Made by a program: the position numbers and the translations under genes
Notes under the pieces: model-generated
Databases searched by the model: none
What the model saw: only the letters and a program-made list of their open reading frames with translations
What the model was told of the DNA's origin: nothing
Part shown: piece by piece, positions 1-5,628 of the stretch
Layout: every line of letters begins with the position of its first letter
Numbering within the stretch: position 1 is the first letter of the stretch
Origin: Alphaproteobacteria bacterium
Lineage (GTDB): Bacteria > Pseudomonadota > Alphaproteobacteria > UBA8366
Length of the DNA: 7,396 nt
Assembly (NCBI GenBank): GCA_030743445.1
Contig: JASLSL010000358.1
Coordinates: forward strand, 1-7,396
Reading direction: 5' to 3'

Positions 1-330
1 GACGGCGGGTCGCACGACGACCGGCTGGCGGGCGGCGCCGGCGACGAAGTGATCGAGGTCGGCACAGGCGACGACCGGCTGGCTGGTGGCGCCGGCGACG
101 TAGTGCTCGAGGGCGGCGAAGGCGACGACGTGCTGGCGGGCGGCGTCGGTGACGACATGCTCGAGGGCGGCGACGGCGACGACGTGCTGATCGGCGGCGT
201 CGGCGATGACGTGCTGACCGGCGGCAAGGGCGAGGACGTCCTGGTCGGCGGTGCGGGCGACGACGTCTTGGTCGGCGATGCCAAGGACGAGATGTACGGC
301 GGCGCCGGCGACGATATCTTCGAGATCGGC
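1..330 (+). repeat. Tandem 27-bp/54-bp coding repeats of the RTX domain
   Basis: The nonapeptide array is visible in the DNA as an imperfect 27-bp tandem repeat rich in GGCGACGAC. It has a higher-order 54-bp (18-residue) period at the left. Units 17-70 and 71-124 differ at only about 7 of 54 positions. Units 125-178 and 179-232 keep the same phase but are more diverged. The pattern suggests recent duplication of a two-repeat unit. The array probably continues to the left of the window. Confidence 0.85.
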
Positions 331-747
331 GCCAAGGACTTCCGTGGCGGCGCCGAGATCGACGGCGGCAGCGGCGAGGACACCCTGCTCATCACCAGCG
401 GCAAGGACGTCGCGATCGACCTCGGCCACGGGAAGTACGACGACGCGATCGAGGAGATCGACAACATCGAGGCGATCGATCTCGCCGGGGCCGAGGGTGA
501 CGTTCACCTGGCGCTCGATGCGAGCGACGTCATCAAGCTGACCGACGACGACCACGAGCTGACGATCTTCCGCGGCGAGGGTGACGTGGTCGACCTCAAG
601 GAGACCGACGGCATGGAGGCCACGGCGAGCGATCCGGGCGCCGAGCTCGACGGCTTCACGACCTACACCTACTTCGACGAAGCCGGCGCCATCCTGGCCA
701 AGGTCCACATCCAGAACGACGACCCGAGCATCACCGGCGGCGCCTGA
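1..747 (+). CDS. RTX-type calcium-binding repeat protein, C-terminal part (5' truncated by window edge)
   Basis: The reading frame is open from base 1 to the TGA at 745-747, giving 248 residues with no start inside the window. An in-frame GTG at 49 is only an internal codon within the repeats. Residues 1-108 are about eleven consecutive nonapeptides of the GGxGDDxLx type, for example GGVGDDVLT and GGAGDDVLV. This is the RTX (haemolysin-type) motif that folds into a beta-roll binding Ca2+. A further degenerate repeat, GGSGEDTLL, lies near residues 123-131. The remaining ~115 residues are non-repetitive and acidic, with an IDLAG...LALDASDVIKLTD stretch and a GFTTYTYFD stretch near the end. That layout resembles the C-terminal domains of large type I-secreted RTX proteins, whose export signal is C-terminal. 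By family the product is therefore probably secreted or surface-bound. Its N-terminal activity (adhesin, protease, other) cannot be told from this fragment, and no type I exporter genes are visible. Confidence 0.9.
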   Translation, partial: DGGSHDDRLAGGAGDEVIEVGTGDDRLAGGAGDVVLEGGEGDDVLAGGVGDDMLEGGDGDDVLIGGVGDDVLTGGKGEDVLVGGAGDDVLVGDAKDEMYGGAGDDIFEIGAKDFRGGAEIDGGSGEDTLLITSGKDVAIDLGHGKYDDAIEEIDNIEAIDLAGAEGDVHLALDASDVIKLTDDDHELTIFRGEGDVVDLKETDGMEATASDPGAELDGFTTYTYFDEAGAILAKVHIQNDDPSITGGA

Positions 748-754
748 GCAACCC

Positions 755-1354
755 CTAACCTTCGATCGAGCGCCGTGCCTTGAGCGCGGCCTCGAGCGTG
801 CCGTCGTCGAGATAATCCAACTCGCCGCCGACCGGCACGCCGTGCGCCAAGCGCGTCACGGCGACGCCCGTCGGCGTCAGGCGCTCGGCGATGTAGTGCG
901 CCGTCGTCTGGCCATCGACCGTCAGGTTCATCGCCAAAATAACCTCGGCGATATTCTGCGTCTCGACCCGCTCGACCAGTGACGGAATATTGAGGTCCTC
1001 GGGCCCGACCCCGTCGAGCGCCGACAGGCGGCCGCCGAGCACGTGATAGCGGCCCTTGTACGAGCCCATCCGCTCCAGCGCCCAGAGGTCGGCGACCTCC
1101 TCGACGACGCAGACCAACGACCCGTCGCGCTTCTCGTCGGCGCAGACGTGACACGGATCCGCCGCATCGAGATTGCCGCAGATCGCGCACGGCCGGATCG
1201 ACTCCGCCGCCTCCGCAAGTGCCCGGGCGAGCGGCTCCATCAGCGCCTCGCGCTTGTTGATCAGGTGAAGGGCGGCGCGGCGGGCCGAACGCGGCCCGAG
1301 GCCCGGCAGCCGGGCGAGCAACTGGATCAAACGTTCGATTTCGCTCATCGCCAT
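755..1354 (-). CDS. recR: Recombination mediator protein RecR
   Basis: The 199-residue product has the usual RecR length and domain order. A helix-hairpin-helix segment (LPGLGPRSARRAALHL, residues 16-31) is followed by a four-cysteine zinc finger (C56, C59, C68, C71) and a Toprim domain from about residue 78. The family's GVPVGGELDYLDDGTL segment is near residues 172-187. RecR works with RecO and RecF to load RecA onto SSB-coated single-stranded DNA at gaps and during recombinational repair. Two in-frame ATGs compete as the start, at 1354 (MAMSEIERL) and 1348 (MSEIERL). Neither has a clear Shine-Dalgarno sequence, so the longer is given. The gene follows ybaB in the conserved dnaX-ybaB-recR order but lies about 270 bp away across repeat elements. 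Its TAG stop lies 7 bp from the stop of the convergent RTX gene, with no terminator hairpin seen between them. Confidence 0.97.
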   Translation of the reverse strand: MAMSEIERLIQLLARLPGLGPRSARRAALHLINKREALMEPLARALAEAAESIRPCAICGNLDAADPCHVCADEKRDGSLVCVVEEVADLWALERMGSYKGRYHVLGGRLSALDGVGPEDLNIPSLVERVETQNIAEVILAMNLTVDGQTTAHYIAERLTPTGVAVTRLAHGVPVGGELDYLDDGTLEAALKARRSIEG

Positions 1355-1378
1355 GGCGAAGCGGACGAGCGAAAGCAG

Positions 1379-1430
1379 CCCCCCTCACCCCAATCCTCTC
1401 CCCCCGTCGGAGAAGGTTCGGGACCGGCCC
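1379..1430. repeat. Pyrimidine-rich intergenic repeat fragment (CCCTCACCCCAA...CTCTCCCC type)
   Basis: The tract reads CCCCTCACCCCAATCC, then CTCTCC and a C-run, then GTC and GGAGAAGG. CTCTCC and GGAGAAG can form a short imperfect hairpin. The wording matches a short interspersed repeat I know from many proteobacterial intergenic regions, usually as a longer palindrome ending in GGGGAGAGGG. Here only one half is well preserved. It lies just upstream of recR and touches the neighbouring palindromic element. I judged family membership by eye, without a search. Confidence 0.5.
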
Positions 1431-1437
1431 ATTGATT

Positions 1438-1553
1438 GTCATTCCGGACGGCCCGAAGGGTCGATCCGGAATCCACGCCTGAGAGTCGCGCAAACGCACC
1501 GGCCTGCCGAGAGGCGACGCTCAGGCATGGATTCCCGCTTTCGCGGGAATGAC
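1438..1553. repeat. Palindromic MITE-like repeat element with GTCATTCC termini
   Basis: The 116-bp element is bounded by an 8-bp perfect inverted repeat, GTCATTCC (1438-1445) and GGAATGAC (1546-1553). Inside, arms 1468-1483 and 1520-1535 pair at 15 of 16 positions, and the pairing continues weakly with GTCGC/GCGAC (1485-1489/1514-1518). Two side hairpins sit at the ends. The left is ATTCCGGA plus CGGCCC around a GAA loop (1441-1472, one bulged A). The right is ATTCCCGC-TTTC-GCGGGAAT (1531-1550). The right hairpin fits the ATTCCC-N8-GGGAAT pattern of the Neisseria dRS3 repeat, and similar sequences are common in alphaproteobacteria. No coding capacity was seen, so it would have to move in trans. 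The rest of the ybaB-recR gap (1554-1625) holds only a weak promoter-like pair facing recR, TTCGAC at 1606-1611 and GATACA at 1584-1589 with 16 bp between. Confidence 0.75.
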
Positions 1554-1625
1554 GGGATAGAACGAAATCACGCATCGAACATCTGTATCCTGCGGCGAAA
1601 TCGGTGTCGAACCTCGGCGATTGCC

Positions 1626-1949
1626 TCAGAACGGCAGTTTGATGCCGGGCGGCAGTTGCAGGCCGCCCATCAGTTTCGAGGTTTCCTCCTGCACGCGCGC
1701 CTCGACCTTGGCCTTGGCGTCGTTGTGCGCGGCGATGATCAAATCCTCGAGCACCTCCAACTCGTCGGCATTGGCGAGCGACGGATCGACCTTGAGCCGG
1801 CGCATCTCGCCCTTGCCGTTGAGCGTGACGGTCACCACGCCGCCGCCGGCCGCACCCTCGACCTCGACGCCGTCGAGCGACTGCTGCAGCTCCGCCATGC
1901 GGTCCTGCATCTCCTGCGCCTGCTTCATGATTTGGCCGAGGTTTTTCAT
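1626..1949 (-). CDS. ybaB: YbaB/EbfC family nucleoid-associated protein
   Basis: This small protein of 107 residues matches the usual ~105-110 of the family. It starts MKNLGQIMKQAQEMQDRMAE, which is the helical N-terminus typical of YbaB. The central GGGVVTVTLNGKGE and LKVDPSL segments form the sheet, a second helix carries LEDLIIAAHNDAKAKVE, and the conserved tail is GGLQLPPGIKLPF. Family members are dimeric DNA-binding proteins that coat or bend DNA and affect global expression, and they are nearly always encoded between dnaX and recR. The ATG at 1949 is chosen because the family N-terminus begins there and an AGAGGA ribosome binding site lies 8 bases before it. Longer frames upstream run into dnaX and have unrelated, low-complexity sequence. 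Only 4 bp separate it from the dnaX stop, so translational coupling is likely. Confidence 0.96.
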   Translation of the reverse strand: MKNLGQIMKQAQEMQDRMAELQQSLDGVEVEGAAGGGVVTVTLNGKGEMRRLKVDPSLANADELEVLEDLIIAAHNDAKAKVEARVQEETSKLMGGLQLPPGIKLPF

Positions 1950-1953
1950 GGGC

Positions 1954-3747
1954 TCAATCCTCTTCGATCTCGTCGCCCCCGGGGTCGTCGCCGAAAGCGT
2001 CGGGCGGGTCGTCGGGGATATCGCCGTCGGCCTCGCGCGGGGTGACCTTGGTGACCCGGGCGCCGGGGAAGGCATCCTTCACCGCCTTGACCAGCGGGTC
2101 GGCCTCGGCCTCGTTGTGGAGTTGCCGCATGGCGGCCTCGGCCTGCTCGGCGAGGGTCGCCTCGCCGGCCTCGCCCGACACCGTGACGACCCAGCGCTCG
2201 CCGGTCCAATCGGACAGCAACGACGCGGTTTTGTTGGCGAGATCCCGCGGCGCGTGCTCGCCGGCGCGAAATTCGATTCGGCCGACCTCGAAGCTGACCA
2301 GATTGACGTCGTTGGTCAGATGCGAGGCGGCGATCATCTCGCGCTGGTCGCGGAACAACTCGACGGCCTGTTGAAAATTCTGCGGCGACGGTTGGCGGGC
2401 TTCCGCCGTCGGCTCCGGCGCCGGATCGCGAGACGCTTCGGGTACCGCCGCCGACTCGGCCACGCCGCCGGCGACCGCCGCCTGCACCGATCCGCCATCG
2501 CCGCCCAGACCCGAAGCCGCGGGCGTCGCGGGCGCCGCAGGCGTCTCAGTCGCCCCGTCGCCGTCCTTGATTTGCTGCATCAGCACCGCCGGTGGCGGCA
2601 GTTCCGCGGCATAGGCGAGCCGCACCAGCAGCATTTCGGCCGCATGCGCCGGCATCGGCGCGGTCTGGACCTCGCCGAGCCCTTTCATCAGCATTTGCCA
2701 CACCCGCGCCAGCGCCGCCATCGACAGGTTTTCGGCCATCGCTTTCCCGCGGGTACCTTCGGTCTCCGGCGTGTAGGTTTCCTCGGTGATCGACGGCACC
2801 GCCTTGATCCTGGTCACCCAGTAGACCGCTTCGAGCAGGTCCTGGACCACCACCACCGGATCGGCGCCGTCGCGATGCATGGTGGCGAAGATATCGAGCG
2901 CCGCCTTCACGTCGCCCGCCATCAGCGCGTCGAGCAAGTCGAACACCACCGCCCGGTCGGCGAGGCTGAGCATGTTCTGCACGTGGTCGGCGGTGACCGC
3001 CCCCGGGTCTCCCGCTGGCCCTCCGTCAGGCGAGATCGCCTGGTCCAAGAGCGACAGCCCATCGCGCACCGAGCCGTCGGCGGCGCGCGCGATCATCGCC
3101 AGCGCCTCGGGCTCGACCGAGATCCCCTCGGCCTCGGCGACGCCGGCGAAGTGCTCGATCAGCCGTTCGGTATCGATGCGGCGCAAGTCGAAGCGCTGAC
3201 AGCGCGATTGCACCGTGATCGGCACTTTGCGCGGTTCGGTCGTCGCGAACACGAAAATGACGTGCTCGGGCGGCTCCTCCAGCGTCTTCAGAAGCCCGTT
3301 GAAGGCCTGGCGCGACAGCATGTGCACTTCGTCGATGATGTAGACCTTGTAGCGCGCCGAGGTCGGCTTGTAGCGCACGCCCTCGATCAGCTCGCGGATA
3401 TCGTCGATGCCGGTGCGGCTGGCGGCGTCCATCTCCATCACGTCGACGTGGCGGTCGTCGCGGATCGCGACGCAGTTCTCGCATTCGCCGCACGGCGTCG
3501 GCGTCGGCCCGTCGAGCGTTCCGTCGGCGCCGATGCAGTTGAGCGCGCGGGCGATGATCCGCGCCGTCGTCGTCTTGCCCACACCACGCACACCGGTCAG
3601 CATGTAGGCGTGGGCGATGCGCCCGCTCTCGATCGCGTTGGTCAGGATGCGGACCAGCGCCTCCTGGCCGATCAGCTCGTCGAAGGTGCCCGGCCGGTAC
3701 TTGCGGGCGAGAACGCGGTAGCCGGTGGACTCGGGGTTTTCGGACAT
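1954..3747 (-). CDS. dnaX: DNA polymerase III subunit tau (clamp loader ATPase)
   Basis: The 597-residue product begins MSENPESTGYRVLARKYRP, the standard DnaX opening. The AAA+ module is complete. It has Walker A GVRGVGKTT (52-60), zinc-module cysteines C71, C86, C89 and C92, Walker B IIDEVHML (137-144), sensor 1 FATTEPRKVP (167-176), SRCQRF (181-186) and sensor 2 GSVRDGLSLLDQ (225-236). A collar domain follows to about residue 385. Next come an Ala/Pro/Gly-rich linker (about 395-455) and a C-terminal domain of the tau type that contacts polymerase alpha and helicase, ending in an acidic tail. The subunit drives loading of the beta clamp at the replication fork. I saw no A-rich slippery heptamer of the E. 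coli kind, so a frameshifted gamma form is not evident. The frame stays open upstream through the SRP RNA gene, but that extension lacks DnaX similarity, so the ATG at 3747 is preferred despite a weak ribosome binding site. Confidence 0.97.
   Translation of the reverse strand: MSENPESTGYRVLARKYRPGTFDELIGQEALVRILTNAIESGRIAHAYMLTGVRGVGKTTTARIIARALNCIGADGTLDGPTPTPCGECENCVAIRDDRHVDVMEMDAASRTGIDDIRELIEGVRYKPTSARYKVYIIDEVHMLSRQAFNGLLKTLEEPPEHVIFVFATTEPRKVPITVQSRCQRFDLRRIDTERLIEHFAGVAEAEGISVEPEALAMIARAADGSVRDGLSLLDQAISPDGGPAGDPGAVTADHVQNMLSLADRAVVFDLLDALMAGDVKAALDIFATMHRDGADPVVVVQDLLEAVYWVTRIKAVPSITEETYTPETEGTRGKAMAENLSMAALARVWQMLMKGLGEVQTAPMPAHAAEMLLVRLAYAAELPPPAVLMQQIKDGDGATETPAAPATPAASGLGGDGGSVQAAVAGGVAESAAVPEASRDPAPEPTAEARQPSPQNFQQAVELFRDQREMIAASHLTNDVNLVSFEVGRIEFRAGEHAPRDLANKTASLLSDWTGERWVVTVSGEAGEATLAEQAEAAMRQLHNEAEADPLVKAVKDAFPGARVTKVTPREADGDIPDDPPDAFGDDPGGDEIEED
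1958..1963 (-). promoter_or_regulatory. Ribosome binding site of ybaB within the dnaX 3' end
   Basis: AGAGGA on the minus strand lies 8 bases before the ybaB ATG (1949) and overlaps the last sense codons of dnaX (GAA GAG GAT TGA). It supports the 107-residue start of ybaB and suggests that ribosomes finishing dnaX can reinitiate there. Confidence 0.7.
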
Positions 3748-3779
3748 GGAACCCGGGGCAAAATACTGGCCTAAGGCAA

Positions 3780-3880
3780 GGCTCGGCGGAAGGCTGAACG
3801 GACGACCCGGACCGATCTCGTTACGGCTGCTTCCTTCCGGACCTGACCGGATTGGCGAGGGATCCGTCCATCCGCCAACC
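3780..3880 (-). ncRNA. ffs: Small signal recognition particle RNA (4.5S RNA)
   Basis: The minus strand carries the diagnostic apical core of bacterial SRP RNA, GGTCAGGTCCGGAAGG followed by AAGCAGCC (3848-3825), with the GGAA tetraloop at 3838-3835. The flanks pair as in the family: GGCGGA (3876-3871) with TCCGCC (3790-3785), and GGACG with CGTCC further in. GGTT can also pair with the final AGCC, closing the rod at about 101 nt, near the usual length. The RNA binds Ffh and targets ribosomes making membrane proteins to FtsY and the translocon. It lies about 30 bp upstream of dnaX, a common arrangement in alphaproteobacteria. No U-run terminator is seen after it, so the mature 3' end may come from processing of a transcript that runs on into dnaX. 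Ends are set by helix closure and are approximate. Confidence 0.95.
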
Positions 3881-3890
3881 TTCCAATGCC

Positions 3891-3921
3891 AATATACCAG
3901 GAACGGCACGGGGATGGGCAA
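3891..3921 (-). promoter_or_regulatory. Candidate promoter of ffs (and dnaX operon)
   Basis: On the minus strand TGGTATATT gives an extended -10 (TG-N-TATATT, hexamer at 3896-3891), which ends 10 bases before the predicted SRP RNA 5' end. A TTGCCC hexamer at 3921-3916 could be the -35, but the 19-bp spacing is long, so the extended -10 is the stronger evidence. It is one of the few AT-rich spots in this GC-rich region. Confidence 0.5.
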
Positions 3922-3977
3922 GCACCAGATCGCCCGGCGTTGCACCCCCGGGCCAACCATGCCAGTTTCCCGCCGTC

Positions 3978-4880
3978 ATGCGCCGACCGAACCGCTACGC
4001 CGCCACCGAAATCGACCGCGCCGCCGAGCTGCGGCGCGACGCGGAGTGGATCGAGGACAAGCTCGGCGATCTGGCGAGCCTGATCGTGCCGGTGTGGCGC
4101 AGCCAGAACCTGGTCGTCGAGGGTGCCGAGGCGCCCGAGCTCGCCGCCGTGCCGATCTCGCCGGACGCGCTGGCGCTCGGCGACGTGCCGGTGCTGCTCG
4201 GGCTGTGGAACGGGACCGCCCACTTCTCGATCGACGTCTCGCCCGAGGACGAAGCGCCCTTCACCGAGTTCGGCGATTACCGGGACCTTCGCGAGGTCGG
4301 CCCGCTGATGGGGCACGAAGAGGGCGCGCTCTTGGCCTACGCCCGCGGCATGTCGACCTGGCAGCGCCGGCACATGTTCTGCGGCCGCTGCGGCCATCCC
4401 AACGAAAGCCGCGAGGCGGGCCACGTCCGGGTGTGCAGCAATCCCGAGTGCGGGGCGCCGTGCTTCCCGCGCACCGACCCGGCGGTGATCATGCTGATCC
4501 ACGACGGCGCCGACCGGTTGATCCTCGGCCGGCAGTCGGTGTGGCGCAAAGGCCAGCATTCGGTGCTCGCCGGCTTCGTCGAGCCCGGCGAGAGCTTGGA
4601 GGACGCGGTCGCGCGCGAGGTCTTCGAGGAAGTCGGCGTGCGGATCGCCGACGTCACCTACCATTCCTCGCAGCCCTGGCCGTTCCCGTCCTCGATCATG
4701 CTCGGCTTTTACGGCCGGGCGACCGGGACCGAGCTCGAGGTCAATCTCGGCGAGCTCGAGGGCGCCGGCTGGTTCAGCCGCGACGAGATCGCCAACTCGC
4801 CCGAGGACGACGAGTTCCGCCTGCCGCGCAAGGACTCGATCTCGCGCCGCCTGATCGAGGACTGGATCGAGGACGGGTAG
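3978..4880 (+). CDS. nudC: NAD(+) diphosphatase / NAD-capped RNA hydrolase NudC (Nudix family)
   Basis: The 300-residue product has the NudC layout. An N-terminal domain (about 1-125) precedes a zinc ribbon with C135, C138, C153 and C158; the second pair is spaced CSNPEC, with an extra C162. The FPRTDPAVIMLI segment follows. The catalytic Nudix box spans residues 199-221 with every key position present: G199, E205, R213, E214, E217, E218, G220. The NudC-specific SQPWPFPS motif at 231-238 separates it from other Nudix enzymes. The enzyme cleaves NADH or NAD+ to NMN(H) and AMP and in studied bacteria removes NAD caps from RNA. The ATG at 3978 is chosen because longer frames reach a TTG at 3852 inside the SRP RNA gene and add unconserved sequence. 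No clear ribosome binding site is seen. It is divergent from ffs, with about 97 bp between them for both promoters, and its TAG is 4 bp from the convergent permease gene. Confidence 0.95.
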   Translation: MRRPNRYAATEIDRAAELRRDAEWIEDKLGDLASLIVPVWRSQNLVVEGAEAPELAAVPISPDALALGDVPVLLGLWNGTAHFSIDVSPEDEAPFTEFGDYRDLREVGPLMGHEEGALLAYARGMSTWQRRHMFCGRCGHPNESREAGHVRVCSNPECGAPCFPRTDPAVIMLIHDGADRLILGRQSVWRKGQHSVLAGFVEPGESLEDAVAREVFEEVGVRIADVTYHSSQPWPFPSSIMLGFYGRATGTELEVNLGELEGAGWFSRDEIANSPEDDEFRLPRKDSISRRLIEDWIEDG

Positions 4881-4884
4881 TCTT

Positions 4885-5604
4885 CTACCGCAGCACTCCA
4901 TAGAGTCCGGCGCAGACCAGCAAGCCGAGTGCCACCCGCCGGTAGAGCGCCTCGCTCGACTGGCGGAACAGCCGGCTGCCGACCCAGGCGGCGAGCATGA
5001 AGACCGGCAGCAGGATCAGCGTCACCTTGAGCGCCTGCCAGGCGATCAGCCCGCGGAACGTCATCCACAGGATCAGCGCGATCAGCGTGATCGCGAAATA
5101 GCCGGTGAAGTTGGCCCGGTTCCTCGCCGCCGCATCCCGGCTCGACAGCAGGTAGAGCATGACCGGCGGATTGCCGAGGCTGGTCGCGGCGATCAGCACG
5201 CCCGAAAGCGCGCCGACGCCGATCGTCGCCGGCAATCGCTTTTCGCCCTGGTAGCGCCAACCGGTCATTAGCACGACCGAGAACGCCAGCACGACGAGTG
5301 CGATGCCGCGCGCCATCAGGTCCGGGTCGAGCGACACCAACAGCCAGGTCCCCAAGGGCATGAAGAGGGCCGCGACAGCACCCATCGGCGCCACCACCCG
5401 CCAGTCGATCTCGCGGCGCACGCCCGGCAGCAACTGGCCGGTGACGACGATCTCCATGGTGATGATGATCGCGACGGTGTCGACCGGCCCGAACAGCACC
5501 GCGAAGAACGGCGCCATCAGCATGCCCGAGCCGACGCCCGCGAAGCCGCGCATCAGCCCGGCGACGGCGGCGACGGCAACGGCGATGAGGAGCACGGGGT
5601 CCAA
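4885..5604 (-). CDS. TauE/SafE family (DUF81) membrane permease
   Basis: The ~239-residue product is very hydrophobic, with about eight predicted membrane segments (roughly 3-18, 28-60 as two, 70-91, 98-114, 125-142, 166-182, 192-213, 222-238). It shows the two-fold family pattern: GLMRGFAGVGSGMLMAP in the first half and GVLIAATSLGNPPVMLYLL in the second. Members export or import sulfite, sulfoacetate or other organosulfonates and organic anions, but the substrate here cannot be inferred. No ATG is available before the first signature. The start is a TTG at 5604 or a GTG at 5595, and both keep the first membrane helix. Only 24 bp separate the TTG from the pheA stop, and a GAAGG 12 bases upstream is a weak ribosome binding site. 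Cotranscription with pheA is likely. No sulfur-metabolism gene is nearby to suggest a role. Confidence 0.85.
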   Translation of the reverse strand: MDPVLLIAVAVAAVAGLMRGFAGVGSGMLMAPFFAVLFGPVDTVAIIITMEIVVTGQLLPGVRREIDWRVVAPMGAVAALFMPLGTWLLVSLDPDLMARGIALVVLAFSVVLMTGWRYQGEKRLPATIGVGALSGVLIAATSLGNPPVMLYLLSSRDAAARNRANFTGYFAITLIALILWMTFRGLIAWQALKVTLILLPVFMLAAWVGSRLFRQSSEALYRRVALGLLVCAGLYGVLR

Positions 5605-5628
5605 GACCGGAGAAAGCCTTCGTTCGGG

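Noticed and set aside
1..330. CRISPR or non-coding tandem array
   Set aside because: The period is a multiple of 3 and translates into continuous RTX nonapeptides; there are no unique spacers.
669..1499. Minus-strand open frame overlapping recR and the RTX end
   Set aside because: It is an out-of-frame translation of recR plus repeat sequence, with low-complexity Arg/Gly/Ala content.
1621..3774. Very long plus-strand open frame opposite dnaX and ybaB
   Set aside because: It mirrors DnaX codon periodicity in GC-rich DNA, is rich in Arg, His and Asp low-complexity sequence, and has no domain. dnaX on the other strand has all its motifs.
3748..3960. N-terminal extension of dnaX through the SRP RNA
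   Set aside because: The frame is open but the added residues are not DnaX-like, and MSENPESTGYRVLARKYRP is a standard DnaX start.
3852..3977. N-terminal extension of nudC starting at TTG 3852
   Set aside because: The extension lies antisense to the SRP RNA gene, is Pro/Ser-rich and unlike NudC. The ATG at 3978 gives a family-like protein.
3771..4901. Minus-strand open frame opposite nudC
   Set aside because: NudC on the plus strand has a complete Nidix-class catalytic box and SQPWPFPS motif; the antisense product has no recognisable features and crosses the SRP RNA.
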